A stretch of 64,000 nt of DNA from Mycobacterium heidelbergense (lineage in GTDB: Bacteria; Actinomycetota; Actinomycetes; Mycobacteriales; Mycobacteriaceae), in assembly GCF_010730745.1 (NCBI RefSeq), contig NZ_AP022615.1, positions 2,108,001 to 2,172,000 of the forward strand. Reading direction: 5' to 3'. The translations under genes were made by a program, and so were the position numbers. The notes under the pieces were generated by a model. It was not told where the DNA came from, did not search any database, and was given only the letters and a program-made list of their open reading frames with translations. Shown in pieces: positions 30,797-40,001 of the stretch (the first letter of the stretch is position 1; each line of letters opens with the position of its first letter).

Positions 30797-30842
30797 CTGC
30801 TGTCTCCTGTTCCTGCGCCGCCGGGTTGAACCGGCGAATTCA

Positions 30843-32243
30843 CTATTGTCGAGCGGTCGGCGTGGCCGCCGGCCGGGTGGGTGTCGGTGTGTGGGGCTTC
30901 GCGGACGCGGCCGCCTCCGGTGGATGCTCCCAGCCTAGAAAGCTCGGCCCGCTCACGGTGGCGATGCGTTGAATCTGGCCGTCGAGAAGCGCTTTTTCAT
31001 GGCCGAGCGCCAGGGCGTGGCGATCGGTGAAGATCCCTACATCACCGGGCACGACTTGCAGTGGATCGACCGGGGCGGTGACCGCCGTTCCCGGCGGGGG
31101 GATGGTAATTCCCTGCTGATGGAACGCATCCGCGATCGGTGCCCCGCCGACCGCGGCTTGGATGGCCGCGGCGAGCTGCGGGCTGGCGGCCGTCACCGCG
31201 TCGCCATCGGGCAGGGTCACCGTTGTCGGGCCCGCCGGCGGCGATTCGGGCTTGTTCGCCGAGGCGTCCTCATCGTGGGCCCCGCCGTCGTCGGCGTCAT
31301 CGCCCGGGTTCGGGTCGCGGGATCCATGCAGGCCTTCCGGATCGTCCAGCGCCGGATCGCTTCCGCTGCCCGCCGGCCGCCCGGGCAACGCCAAGCCGCC
31401 CGGGGCACCCCAATCGGCCAGCGAGCCCGGCGCCGCGCCCAGTCCGGGCACCGGCGCCGCGCCGAGGCCGGGGATGGTTGGCATCGCCGGCGCCATCGGG
31501 GTGGCCGGAACCGTGGCACCCTCGGCCGGGCCCTGGCCCGGTGCATCCCCGGCGGGTGGGCCGGCGTCGTCGGCCAACGTCGAATCCAAAAGCGGATCCC
31601 AACCGGTGTCGGCGTCGTCGGCCGGCTGTTGGATGGTGGTGTCCGCCGGCACCGGGACGGCCGACGCCGGCGGGTGGTCGTCGGGGCCGTGCTTGGAGGC
31701 GTCGTACAGCGACGTCCATGCGGCCATCAGGGCCGATTTCGACGTGTCATCCAGACTCGCGTTCAAGACCACCGCGCGGATGTCCTTGAGCTTGCCGATG
31801 AGGAATCGTTGGAAATCGCGGGCTCCTGCCGGGGTGTCGAGGTCCGACCGCATTCGTACCGCGGCCTCGGTCTCTCGCTGCAGTGTAATCAGCGCTTCTC
31901 TGCCCTCGACGGCCTTCAGGTGTGCGTTCAGGATGGCCGAAACCACTTGCATGTCGAGCTGGGAGCTCGCCGAATTCTGGTGTGCCAGAGCGGCTTCGGC
32001 GTTTGTCATGGCTTCGGCGGCGTCGCCCTGCTCTCGGTCCGATGCCGCATCGGGTGCGCCAAACAGATCCGCATGTTGTTGGCGGATCTTGCGCAGGATC
32101 GCGTCGAGTTGTTCGGGCCGTGTCGTGGGGGTGATCACCGCGGCCAGCTCGTCGGGCGCAAGGCCCGTCTGCCACGCGTTCGGATCACCGGTGCGGTCGC
32201 GCACATATTTGATCGTGGTGATCAGCTCGTCATACACCGACAT
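30843..32243 (-). CDS. DUF4226 protein with Pro-rich region (Rv0026-like)
   Basis: 466 residues, corresponding to Rv0026. A helical DUF4226 domain (about 70-190, including PAGARDFQRFLIGKLKDIRAVV) is followed by a long Pro/Ala/Gly/Asp-rich middle and a C-terminal domain (about 340-440) with biofilm- or peptidoglycan-associated flavour. It is paralogous to the small neighbour at 32392. Probably exported; role unknown. Confidence 0.85.
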   Translation of the reverse strand: MSVYDELITTIKYVRDRTGDPNAWQTGLAPDELAAVITPTTRPEQLDAILRKIRQQHADLFGAPDAASDREQGDAAEAMTNAEAALAHQNSASSQLDMQVVSAILNAHLKAVEGREALITLQRETEAAVRMRSDLDTPAGARDFQRFLIGKLKDIRAVVLNASLDDTSKSALMAAWTSLYDASKHGPDDHPPASAVPVPADTTIQQPADDADTGWDPLLDSTLADDAGPPAGDAPGQGPAEGATVPATPMAPAMPTIPGLGAAPVPGLGAAPGSLADWGAPGGLALPGRPAGSGSDPALDDPEGLHGSRDPNPGDDADDGGAHDEDASANKPESPPAGPTTVTLPDGDAVTAASPQLAAAIQAAVGGAPIADAFHQQGITIPPPGTAVTAPVDPLQVVPGDVGIFTDRHALALGHEKALLDGQIQRIATVSGPSFLGWEHPPEAAASAKPHTPTPTRPAATPTARQ

Positions 32244-32391
32244 CGTCTAGGCCGACGGCGCTGCGCCCCACAACCGGCCCTGGTGCGGGATGTGTCGCGA
32301 CGCCTCCATGCCGGGCGACAGTACCCAGGCGCATTGTTGCCGACAATTCACCCGGGCCCGTCTGTGCACGGACAAACCCGCGTGGGGTTCG

Positions 32392-32772
32392 CTAGCCCGA
32401 AGGGGCGGCGTACTGTGCCCGCAGGCTGTCCAGCGCAGCCCTTTTCGTGCGATCCAGCTCGCGAGCGTTCGCCACGACCGCCGCGATCTCGCGTTGCTTG
32501 GCGATCAGAAACCGGTGAAATTCACGCGCCCCCAGCGGGGTATCGACGGCGAGGTCCGCCCGGACGGTGGCGGCGCGATCGATCTCCTCGGCGATCGCGT
32601 CGAGTCGCCTGATGCTCTCGCGCGTCGCGGCATGGGCGCTGGCCAGCACCTCGGCCAGCACACGGTCGGCCTCGGCGGCGGTGCCGTGTCGGCTCGCCAG
32701 CGCTGACTGCCTCGCCTGGATGGCGTGCAGCGAAGGCCCGGCCTGGTCCGGCATCGGTTCGTTGCCCGTCAT
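32392..32772 (-). CDS. DUF4226 protein (Rv0025-like)
   Basis: 126 residues, corresponding to Rv0025. The segment [28 protein letters not shown] repeats the pattern seen in the larger neighbour. The start overlaps the stop of the NlpC/P60 gene by four bases. Confidence 0.87.
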   Translation of the reverse strand: MTGNEPMPDQAGPSLHAIQARQSALASRHGTAAEADRVLAEVLASAHAATRESIRRLDAIAEEIDRAATVRADLAVDTPLGAREFHRFLIAKQREIAAVVANARELDRTKRAALDSLRAQYAAPSG

Positions 32773-33587
32773 AGCGGCCGCCGAATCGCAACGTTGCTGC
32801 CGAGCGGACCGATTCGCACCGAGGCGCCCGAGTAGGGCGCCTCGACGACCCGGTTGTTGCCGATGGCGATCTGGACGTGCCCGGCGTGGGGGAAGACGAG
32901 ATCGCCCGGACGGACCTGCGAACGGGGCACCGGGATCCCGTCGTTGATCTGCTGATAGGTCGTGCGGCCCAGGTGAACGCCCGCGTGCGCGTAGGACCAC
33001 TGGACCAGCCCGGAACAGTCGAACTGGTCGGGCCCGGTTGCGCCCCAGACATAGGGGCGGCCCAGCCGCGACAACGCGGCGCGCACCGCGATTGCGGCGC
33101 GGCCGTTCGGTGACCGCGGCCCGAGGCCGCGATGGTGCGTCATCCGGTAGCGCAGCGCCCGCAGCGCCGCCGAGTGCCGTTGCGCCCGGCCGCGGGCCGC
33201 CAGTACGTGGTCCCGCTGCGTGCGCAGCCGCGCTACCCGGCGGCGCGTCGCCTCGCGCTGGGCCATGGGTGTCGCGGGCGCGGCCGTGGCGTCGGCGCGG
33301 GCCTCGTCGAGGACCTTCTTGGTGAGTTCGCGCGCCCGGGCCTGATCCTGGTGGGCGTCGGCGATGACGCCGGCGGCAACGGCATCCGTGTGCGCCGCAG
33401 CCGCCAGCCGCTGCCGGTGCTGGCCCACCGCGAGTTGGTAATTATCATGTGCCACACCGTCATTCAGGTCAGCGGCGCGCCGCAGTACCCTGTGGTAGTG
33501 GGCTGTGCCCGCGTCCATCGTCGGGGGCGATGCGTTGCCGGCAAACAACCGGTGGGCACGGCTCAACACCTCGACTTCACTTTCCAT
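32769..33587 (-). CDS. NlpC/P60 peptidoglycan hydrolase (Rv0024-like)
   Basis: 272 residues. A coiled-coil N-terminal half precedes an NlpC/P60 domain with the catalytic cysteine in [15 protein letters not shown] and the histidine in [10 protein letters not shown]. Such enzymes cleave D-Glu-mDAP bonds in peptidoglycan. No classical signal peptide is visible, so export may use the ESX route, as the context suggests. The ATG at 33587 overlaps the end of the XRE gene. Confidence 0.92.
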   Translation of the reverse strand: MESEVEVLSRAHRLFAGNASPPTMDAGTAHYHRVLRRAADLNDGVAHDNYQLAVGQHRQRLAAAAHTDAVAAGVIADAHQDQARARELTKKVLDEARADATAAPATPMAQREATRRRVARLRTQRDHVLAARGRAQRHSAALRALRYRMTHHRGLGPRSPNGRAAIAVRAALSRLGRPYVWGATGPDQFDCSGLVQWSYAHAGVHLGRTTYQQINDGIPVPRSQVRPGDLVFPHAGHVQIAIGNNRVVEAPYSGASVRIGPLGSNVAIRRPL

Positions 33588-34374
33588 CGCGGCCCCCCTC
33601 GCCGCTGGCCGGATCCGTCTCCTCCTGGCGCGTCGACTCGACCGCCTCGGCGAAGGCGCGAACCCGGGGGAGCGCCCCCGGCGGGATGACCCCCCGGTTG
33701 CGGATATCCCACATTTCGTCGTTTCCGACACCGACCAACGCCGCGATGATCGCCTCCGGCAACGCCGACTGCACGCACGCTCGATCGAACCGTGCGCTCA
33801 AGCTGGTGGGCATCCGCGTGAGGAGGGCCCGCCGCGTAACCTCGAGCGCCTGGAGATGCTCCATGAGCCGGCCCGTCGAGTCGGCGCCGGCGTTCACGGC
33901 GACCCGCCAGGAGCTCGCGGCCAGCATCTCCGCCTTCACGCATTGCGCGATCACAGAGAGAATATACGTCTCATATTCGTTTGATGTCGTCGCGGGTAGC
34001 CGATCGATGACGGATTTGAGGGCATCGAGCTGCGCCTCGGCGTAGCCTTCCAGCACTTCCGTATCGCTATGGCGGTCGACGACCACCGCGCCGGAGCCCC
34101 GCGCGGGCCCCGCGGCGGGCGGTCGAGCGGCCATCAGCCGGGCCAATTCGGCGTCCGGGTCGGCGGCTACGAGCAGCCGAGAGTACGTGCCTGGCGGCAG
34201 GCCAAGCCCGTTTTCGACCTTCTGAACTGTGCTTTTGTGCGGCTTGCGGGCGCCGCGTTCCAGAAAGCTCAGGCCCATGATGCTGACGCCGGTCGCGGCG
34301 GCAAGGTCTGCTAGCGACCAGTCCCGTGATTCACGCAATGCACGGATGGCCGCCCCGGCCGATTCACGGCTCAC
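33577..34374 (-). CDS. XRE family transcriptional regulator (Rv0023-like)
   Basis: 265 residues from the GTG at 34374 (VSRESAGAAIRALRE). The helix-turn-helix is SLADLAAATGVSIMGLSFLERGARKP. The C-terminal helical domain is conserved in mycobacteria. It heads the NlpC/P60-DUF4226-EspC block and is divergent from whiB5. It probably regulates both directions through the palindrome at 34465-34480. Confidence 0.93.
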   Translation of the reverse strand: MSRESAGAAIRALRESRDWSLADLAAATGVSIMGLSFLERGARKPHKSTVQKVENGLGLPPGTYSRLLVAADPDAELARLMAARPPAAGPARGSGAVVVDRHSDTEVLEGYAEAQLDALKSVIDRLPATTSNEYETYILSVIAQCVKAEMLAASSWRVAVNAGADSTGRLMEHLQALEVTRRALLTRMPTSLSARFDRACVQSALPEAIIAALVGVGNDEMWDIRNRGVIPPGALPRVRAFAEAVESTRQEETDPASGEGGRDGK

Positions 34375-34464
34375 CGCACGCTCCGGCCATAGGCCGGATA
34401 TTACACAGAGCACGTCACTTTCCAGCATATATACGTTTTCGTCACGATTCTCTTGCGGAGGTGA

Positions 34465-34480
34465 CGTATACCTGTATACG
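34465..34480. promoter_or_regulatory. Perfect palindrome between the XRE gene and whiB5
   Basis: CGTATAC-CT-GTATACG is a perfect 7-bp-arm inverted repeat. A related half-site (TATACGTTTTCG) lies at about 34429-34440. A divergent regulator/target promoter region with such a symmetric site is a good candidate for the XRE operator. Confidence 0.6.
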
Positions 34481-34516
34481 CTTTTGCCTACGTTTCACTC
34501 TGACAAGGAGACCGAC

Positions 34517-34933
34517 ATGGGCCACCCCTGCGCAGCCAATCCGGAACTCTGGTTCGGGTATCCCGACGATGATGGCGGTGACGGCGCGGCCAAGGCCCGC
34601 GCTTACGAGCGGTCCGCCACCGAGGCGCGGATCCAATGCCTGCGCCGCTGCCCGCTGGCGCAGCAACGTCGGTGTGCCCAGCACGCCATCGCGCACGGCG
34701 AGGAGTACGGCGTCTGGGCCGGCGTCAAACTACCCGGCGGCCAATACCGCAAGCGCGAACAGCTCGCCCGGGCCCACGACGACCTGCGGCGTATCGCCGC
34801 CGGCGAGATCAACTCGCGGCAGCTGCCCGAAAACGCGGCCCTGCTGTCACGTCACGAACACGATGCGATTCCGGTGCCCGCGGTGGTGTTGCACCTGCCG
34901 ACCGCGCAAGTGGGACCCCGTTCGGCCGCTTAG
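34517..34933 (+). CDS. whiB5: WhiB-family iron-sulfur regulator WhiB5
   Basis: 138 residues. The four cluster cysteines are C5 and the CLRRCPLAQQRRC group, followed by the GVWAG turn and a basic KLPGGQYRKR segment. Corresponds to Rv0022c. A GACAAGGAG ribosome site precedes the ATG. Confidence 0.93.
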   Translation: MGHPCAANPELWFGYPDDDGGDGAAKARAYERSATEARIQCLRRCPLAQQRRCAQHAIAHGEEYGVWAGVKLPGGQYRKREQLARAHDDLRRIAAGEINSRQLPENAALLSRHEHDAIPVPAVVLHLPTAQVGPRSAA

Positions 34934-35017
34934 CATTCGGCCGCATCCCGGCGGGCAGTTTGCTGCGCCAACCAACGGGGTAGACGGGCTTCGGCACGAC
35001 CTGGCTGCCGCGCGTCC

Positions 35018-35283
35018 CATACCGCCGAGTTGCTGTTCGAGGGCGTCCGCGTTCCGGCGGCCAATTTGCTTGGCGGGCAAGAGAAACTCGAACACAAACT
35101 CGCCAGGGCCCGCGAGGCGGCGGCCGGCTCGGCCACATTGGGCACCTTCGAGCAGACCCGCCCGATGGTCGCCGGCACTCCGCTGCGGGCCCGTGCCGCC
35201 GACGCGGCGCTATCGATGCAGGATCGCGTGCCCGAACCGCCTATGCGGCTCGCGATGAAGGCGCTTCGGCCGCCCGGCAGGTG
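35018..35283 (+). pseudogene. Acyl-CoA dehydrogenase fragment
   Basis: The frame reads AELLFEGVRVPAANLLGG and later LGTFEQTRPMVAG, segments typical of the middle domain of acyl-CoA dehydrogenases. Both ends are missing and the remaining C-terminal half does not align, so this is a relic, perhaps left by rearrangement near the tRNA-Leu site. Confidence 0.7.
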
Positions 35284-35359
35284 AGCCGGCCAGGCGTACT
35301 GTCGCGATAGCGGTGCCGCATCGCGCCCACGACATCACGCCCACGACGAAAGGTGGACG

Positions 35360-36331
35360 ATGAGCAACCTCGAAGCCGCGCCGGCCGAGGTCGCGTGCAG
35401 TGCTTCACGGGTTTCCGGCACCGAGGTGCTGCATCCGCGGGAGGTCCCGCTGGGCGGGCCGCGGGCGATCCGGGTGCGGCGCACGCTTCCGCAACGACAA
35501 CGCTCGCTGATCGGGGCGTGGTGTTTTCTCGACCACTATGGTCCCGTGTCGGCGAGCATGGACGTCCCGCCTCATCCACACACCGGATTGCAAACGGCCA
35601 GTTGGTTGTTCAGCGGGGGAGTGGAGCATCGGGACAGCGCCGGCGTTCATGCCCTGGTCCGTCCCGGCGAGCTGAATTTGATGACGGCGGGCGCGGGCAT
35701 TTGTCACTCCGAAGTGTCGGTCGCGTCGAATGCCGTCCTGCACGGCGTGCAGTTGTGGGTGGCGCTGCCCGATTCGGACCGCGACACCGGCCGCGACTTC
35801 GCCCACCACGTGCCCGCACCGATTTCGCTGCATGGCGCGGTCGCCCGAGTGTTCCTGGGAGAGTTGGCGGGTGACCGTTCGCCGGTGCGGACGTTCACTC
35901 CCTTACTGGGCGCGCAGATCGATCTGGACGTGAACGCTGAGCTGGACATCGACGTCGATCCGGCGTTCGAACACGGCGTGCTTTGCGACTTGGGTCCCGT
36001 CGAGATGCGGGAGACCACCCTGGCGGTCGCCGACCTCGGGTACCAGAGCCCGGGCAATTCGTCGCTGCACCTGCGCAACGCCGGTGACCGACCCGCACGC
36101 GTGCTGCTGCTGGGCGGGATACCCTTCGCCGAACGGCTGGTGATGTGGTGGAACTTCGTCGGGCGCAGTCACGACGACATCGTCGGCTACCGCCAACTGT
36201 GGGAGGACGCCGACGACCGCTTCGGCGCCGTTCAGGGCTACCGGGGTTCGGTGAACCGGCTGCCCGCCCCGCCGCTGCCGACCACCCGGCTGCGACCGAG
36301 ACCAACACCGGAAGAAAGGGAGCAGGCATGA
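35360..36331 (+). CDS. Pirin family protein
   Basis: 323 residues. The pirin cupin motif is clear: PHPHTGLQTASWLFSGGVEHRD and AGAGICHSE supply the metal-binding His residues. Related proteins have quercetinase activity or bind regulators. AAAGGTGG precedes the ATG. Overlaps the GNAT gene by four bases. Confidence 0.92.
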   Translation: MSNLEAAPAEVACSASRVSGTEVLHPREVPLGGPRAIRVRRTLPQRQRSLIGAWCFLDHYGPVSASMDVPPHPHTGLQTASWLFSGGVEHRDSAGVHALVRPGELNLMTAGAGICHSEVSVASNAVLHGVQLWVALPDSDRDTGRDFAHHVPAPISLHGAVARVFLGELAGDRSPVRTFTPLLGAQIDLDVNAELDIDVDPAFEHGVLCDLGPVEMRETTLAVADLGYQSPGNSSLHLRNAGDRPARVLLLGGIPFAERLVMWWNFVGRSHDDIVGYRQLWEDADDRFGAVQGYRGSVNRLPAPPLPTTRLRPRPTPEEREQA

Positions 36332-36669
36332 CTGCCGATAAGACCGGCGCGCAAACCACGGTCGCCGCCGAGGAGGGCCGGTACACCATTGCCGTCGAGG
36401 GCAAGACCGTCGGGCTGGCCGAATTCGCCGACCGCGGCGATCAGCGCGTTTTTTACCACACCGAGGTCGATCCGGCGTACGGCGGACGTGGCCTGGCGAG
36501 CATCCTCGTCGAGGCGGCGCTCGACGCGGCTCGCGACGACGGCAAGCGCATCGTTCCGGTGTGCTCCATGGTGGTCACGGTGCTCAAGAAGCACCCCGAA
36601 TTCGACGCCATCACCGACCCCGTCACCCCCGACATCGACCGGTGGCTGCAGGCACGGTCGACGAGTTAA
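36328..36669 (+). CDS. GNAT-type N-acetyltransferase, short form
   Basis: 113 residues. FYHTEVDPAYGGRGLASILVEAAL matches the YidJ-like GCN5 family acetyl-CoA-binding segment. ATG overlaps the pirin stop (ATGA); probably one operon. Confidence 0.9.
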   Translation: MTADKTGAQTTVAAEEGRYTIAVEGKTVGLAEFADRGDQRVFYHTEVDPAYGGRGLASILVEAALDAARDDGKRIVPVCSMVVTVLKKHPEFDAITDPVTPDIDRWLQARSTS

Positions 36670-36696
36670 GCGCGGGACGGGTCTCGTCGCACGCGT

Positions 36697-36963
36697 TTAC
36701 CTGCCGGTGCGCTCGCGGTGCTTGCACCCCGGCCAACAGCAGGGACGGCGCTTGCCTTCTTCGAGCTCTTCCCGGGTCCGGCGAATGCGGCGCTCGCGGG
36801 TCGTCTCTTGCTTTGCATCCTCGACCCAGCAGATGAACTCGTTGCGCGCTAAGGGCGTGATGTCCTTCCAGGCCGCGAGTGCCGTGGAGTTGGCGATCAG
36901 GGCCCGGCGCAGGTCGGCGGGCAGCGTGTGCACCACCCCGCCGGGTACTCGCTGGCTGCTCAC
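36697..36963 (-). CDS. YdeI/OmpD-associated family-like protein
   Basis: 88 residues from a GTG at 36963 (start uncertain; GTGs at 36936 and 36933 are alternatives). The core LPADLRRALIANSTALAAWKDITPLARNEFICWVEDAKQ resembles the C-terminal region of YdeI/OmpD-associated proteins. The end carries a short cysteine cluster (CCWPGC). Convergent with the GNAT gene. Confidence 0.75.
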   Translation of the reverse strand: MSSQRVPGGVVHTLPADLRRALIANSTALAAWKDITPLARNEFICWVEDAKQETTRERRIRRTREELEEGKRRPCCWPGCKHRERTGR

Positions 36964-37001
36964 CGAGCTAGGGTAAGGCGATCGAGCCGCGGGAGGCAGC
37001 A

Positions 37002-37355
37002 TTGAGCGAGCACGAAGTACGAATGATCGTCTTATCGACCGACGACTTGGACGAGTCGATTCGGTTTTACAGCGAAACCCTGGGGATGCCGCTGAAGTTT
37101 CGCGACGGGGCCCACTTCGCAGCCCTCGACGGTGGGGCGGTCACCGTCGCACTGGCGACCGCGGTGGACCATCCCATCTACGGGCAGGTCGTCGTCGGGA
37201 TCAAGACGGCCGACGTCGACGCCGCCGCGAAGGCCGTGGAGGCCAGCGGTGGCGGCATCGTGCAAGGCCCCTACAACGACGCGCACGAACGCCGCGCCGT
37301 GGTCTACGACAACAAGGGCAACGGGTTGGTCTTTTACAGCCCGCTGCCCCGGTGA
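37002..37355 (+). CDS. VOC (glyoxalase/bleomycin-resistance fold) protein
   Basis: 117 residues from a TTG with GGGAGG five bases upstream. Two beta-alpha-beta-beta-beta units typical of VOC proteins are visible (STDDLDESIRFYSETLGM and VYDNKGNGLVFYS). Substrate unknown. Confidence 0.88.
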   Translation: MSEHEVRMIVLSTDDLDESIRFYSETLGMPLKFRDGAHFAALDGGAVTVALATAVDHPIYGQVVVGIKTADVDAAAKAVEASGGGIVQGPYNDAHERRAVVYDNKGNGLVFYSPLPR

Positions 37356-37521
37356 GACTCGGGCGATCGCACGCTATTTCCAATCGGTCCGGCGAGTAGA
37401 CGCCGCGCTATTCGCGCACACCGGTAGCCGAATTCGGTGGATCTAAGCGAGGGGTTGCTAGGGCGTTCACAGTGACTGGCAGGCACGCGACGTGCCTGCC
37501 TACACTTTCGCCGTGCAGCAG

Positions 37522-37734
37522 ATGTTGCGTGTGAATACCGCGGGCGTGCAGGCGATGGACGCCGCTGGAGTGGTTTCGGTGGGCGAACTAAACGTGACGA
37601 TAGCTCCGGCGGGGCAGGGGCCGTCGTGTCAGGTCAGCGCAGTCACGGCCCAAGCTGACACGCGCTATCTCGCCAAGGAAGCTGCTTCGGTCACCGGGCT
37701 GGCTGCTGTGGCCCATCCGGTGATCGGCGTGTAG
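37522..37734 (+). CDS. Small ESX-substrate-like protein
   Basis: About 70 residues from ATG 37522; GTGs at 37513 and 37492 are possible starts and no good ribosome site distinguishes them. The pattern LRVNTAGVQAMD and TRYLAKEAASVTGL resembles the ends of small helical type VII substrates, but the protein is short for that group (about 100), possibly because of an internal loss. It is two bases upstream of a WXG-like protein gene. Confidence 0.55.
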   Translation: MLRVNTAGVQAMDAAGVVSVGELNVTIAPAGQGPSCQVSAVTAQADTRYLAKEAASVTGLAAVAHPVIGV

Positions 37735-37736
37735 CA

Positions 37737-38897
37737 ATGTCGGCGGTCGCAGGGGTTGCTGGCCTGTCGGCGCTATTGGCCTGGCCCACCGACCATCTCA
37801 CCGAGGCGGCCGATTACTGGGAGACCATCGGCGGGCGCTGCTACGGGGTGGTCAACGGGGTCTGGCGAGACGCGCTGTCGATCGACTGGCAAGGCGACGC
37901 TGCTGAAGCGCTGCGCGCCGCGACTCATGCCGACATGATGACAACCAGCGCGGCAGCTGATCAGTTGCAGGCGGCGGCCCACATCGCCCGCAGCGGGGCA
38001 TCGGATCTGTATGCGGCCCGCTCCCGAGTGCGTTACGTCGTCGAGGACGCCCGCGCGGCGGGATTTGAAGTGAGCGAAGACCTTTCGGTCACCGACCGCA
38101 CGACTGGCCGTTCAGCCGCCGAGCGGGCTGCTCGGCAAGCCGCAGCACAAGCCTTCGCCGGCGATATCCGTCAGCGTGCCGCCCAGCTTGTCGGCGTCGA
38201 TCAACAAGTCGCCGGCAAGATCACCGCCGCCGTAGCCGGAATCCGCGATACTTTCCCGCAAAACCCTGCCCCTAGCCCGCCGCCGCAAGACAATCACGTC
38301 CGTGCCGTCGACCACACCTGGAAACAAGACGGTGGCAACGGCCAAGCGGATCCGCCGCCCCCGGCTCCTCCCGCCCGAGGGCTGCCGCCCGAGGGCCTTC
38401 ACCCACCAGTCTCCGATTCCCTGACGCCGGGCCCGGCCAGCCGAGCGAGCGAACAAAGTGTCGGTGGCCAGAGTCTGTGGGATGAGCACGGTGGAGAGTG
38501 GCGCTACTTCCCGGGCGACAAATGGCACAATCCGCATTGGGACTACAACCCGCACTCGAGCCCAAATTCTCGTTGGGACAATATTCCGATCAATGGTCTG
38601 CCCCCTCGCATCGGTGATGCTCCGCCGATCATCTCTTCGCTGCCGCCGTGGCTTCAAAACCCTGTGGCTTCCGGAGCTCCCGGGCCGCCACAGAACCCAC
38701 TGCTGGCGCCATTCCCGGGTGCAACCATGCCCGCACCCCCGCCCGCGCCTCCCCCGCCCCCTGGCCCGGGCCTGATGCCGCACATCGACGTGCCCGCACC
38801 GAGTCCCGGTGACCTGCAAACCGCCGGCGGTGAGACTGCGGTGGTTGGCGGTGGGGGTCTGCTGCTTCTGATACTGGGGGCGATGGCTCTTGCCTGA
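37737..38897 (+). CDS. WXG-like type VII secretion-associated protein with Pro-rich tail
   Basis: 386 residues. The helical N-terminus (about 1-150) contains a WQG turn (SIDWQGDAAEAL), as in WXG100-like ESX substrates. A long Pro-rich region follows, then a short motif-rich stretch (WRYFPGDKWHNPHWDYNPH) and a C-terminal hydrophobic helix (GGGGLLLLILGAMALA). Role unknown; the pairing with a small partner upstream and two small genes downstream suggests a secreted-protein cassette. Confidence 0.7.
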   Translation: MSAVAGVAGLSALLAWPTDHLTEAADYWETIGGRCYGVVNGVWRDALSIDWQGDAAEALRAATHADMMTTSAAADQLQAAAHIARSGASDLYAARSRVRYVVEDARAAGFEVSEDLSVTDRTTGRSAAERAARQAAAQAFAGDIRQRAAQLVGVDQQVAGKITAAVAGIRDTFPQNPAPSPPPQDNHVRAVDHTWKQDGGNGQADPPPPAPPARGLPPEGLHPPVSDSLTPGPASRASEQSVGGQSLWDEHGGEWRYFPGDKWHNPHWDYNPHSSPNSRWDNIPINGLPPRIGDAPPIISSLPPWLQNPVASGAPGPPQNPLLAPFPGATMPAPPPAPPPPPGPGLMPHIDVPAPSPGDLQTAGGETAVVGGGGLLLLILGAMALA

Positions 38898-39333
38898 GCA
38901 CCAAACTGATACGACAGGACAGCCCTTCGACCCCACCGCGGTGTCGTCGCTTGCGGAAGTGCTTGCCGAGCACACCGGGGCGCTGACATTCGTTCCACCG
39001 GCACACCTGCCGCTGTGGCTACCCGACCTCGCCGTGCCGCAGGGATGGGACGTTGGCGCCGTCGACGGCCCGACCGTGACGAGGATGCTGCTGCGCCGAC
39101 TCGGCAGCAGCGACCACTGGGATGGCTGCGAGGTCCTTAATCTCTACCGTGTCTCCGGCGTGGTGCCCGAAGCACTAGTGCTCGACAACGCCGACCGCAG
39201 TGGTGAGGTCGCGAAGCTCACCGACAATGTGTACCGCGCCCTCCTGGCCGGCATCGACCGAGCCCGCCGCCGCCCAGAAGATATGTCACTAGCAACGACA
39301 CAAATTCCATCAGAACTCGAAAACCGGCCGTAA
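38890..39333 (+). CDS. Hypothetical protein of the ESX-like cassette
   Basis: 147 residues from a TTG that overlaps the upstream stop by eight bases. No family recognised; LTFVPPAHLPLWLPDLAVPQGW and VLNLYRVSGVVPEALVLDNADR are the most distinctive parts and resemble LpqN-type domains weakly. No signal peptide. Confidence 0.65.
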   Translation: MPEHQTDTTGQPFDPTAVSSLAEVLAEHTGALTFVPPAHLPLWLPDLAVPQGWDVGAVDGPTVTRMLLRRLGSSDHWDGCEVLNLYRVSGVVPEALVLDNADRSGEVAKLTDNVYRALLAGIDRARRRPEDMSLATTQIPSELENRP

Positions 39334-39343
39334 GTGGAGACCC

Positions 39344-39745
39344 ATGAGCATCATTCGCGTCAACTTTCTTCCTGAATTTTATTACGGCGACGACGCAGTG
39401 TTGTTGACTTTGGATGGCGGCGGAGTCGACGAGCTCAAAGCTGCGCTCAGTGATGCCAAGCAATGGGGGTCATCGCGACTGGAGCACGACGGGGTTGCGC
39501 ACGAGTTCCGCATTGAGCCCGGCACAGCCGATATCGAACTCGACCCCACCCATGTGGTGTGGCGGCTTGACCATGCCAAGGCGGCCGAAATCGTCGCAGA
39601 CCTTGCTGTTCTGAGCGACAAGGGCAGCGTAGGTCGTCCAGCCAGCGGCCATTTCTACGTCGATATGTCCACGCCCACCAAGACGCTCGTCGTGTCTCGC
39701 GACGAATACGTCGACGTGGTCTATCCGTGGCAGTCACCGGCATAG
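39344..39745 (+). CDS. Hypothetical protein, possible immunity-type partner
   Basis: 133 residues. Acidic, with GHFYVDMSTPTKTLVVSRDEY near the end. No family recognised. Ten bases after the preceding gene, so probably the last gene of the cassette. An immunity role is speculation from gene order. Confidence 0.65.
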   Translation: MSIIRVNFLPEFYYGDDAVLLTLDGGGVDELKAALSDAKQWGSSRLEHDGVAHEFRIEPGTADIELDPTHVVWRLDHAKAAEIVADLAVLSDKGSVGRPASGHFYVDMSTPTKTLVVSRDEYVDVVYPWQSPA

Positions 39746-39769
39746 CAAAGCGCTGAAGGCGATGTTGTA

Positions 39770-39931
39770 CTGACAGATGCCGACGCCGAGCCGGCCGCCA
39801 TGGTGATGTCAATAGGGCGCTACAACGCGTTGATCCACGAGCTTGAAGAGCTACGCCGGGGCGTCTTCGACCGGCTTGCGGTCGTTAGGTCCAAGCCGAA
39901 ACGGAACACCCATCGTCGTGAAATGTTCTCT
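39770..39931 (+). pseudogene. Phd/YefM-like antitoxin remnant
   Basis: The frame reads DADAEPAAMVMSIGRYNALIHELEEL, the central part of Phd/YefM antitoxins (GEPAAVLMS then EYESLIETLE). The N-terminal DNA-binding half is missing and no partner toxin follows, so it is a fragment. Confidence 0.6.
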
Positions 39932-40001
39932 CGGCAGCAGGCGTCGTTTCGTGTCAGAATACCTGACATAATGACCGACAAAAGGCAGACAGGCGGACAA
40001 T

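Noticed and set aside
30969..32612. 547-codon plus-strand open frame
   Set aside because: Antisense to the DUF4226 gene; low-complexity Arg/Gly-rich translation typical of high-GC shadows.
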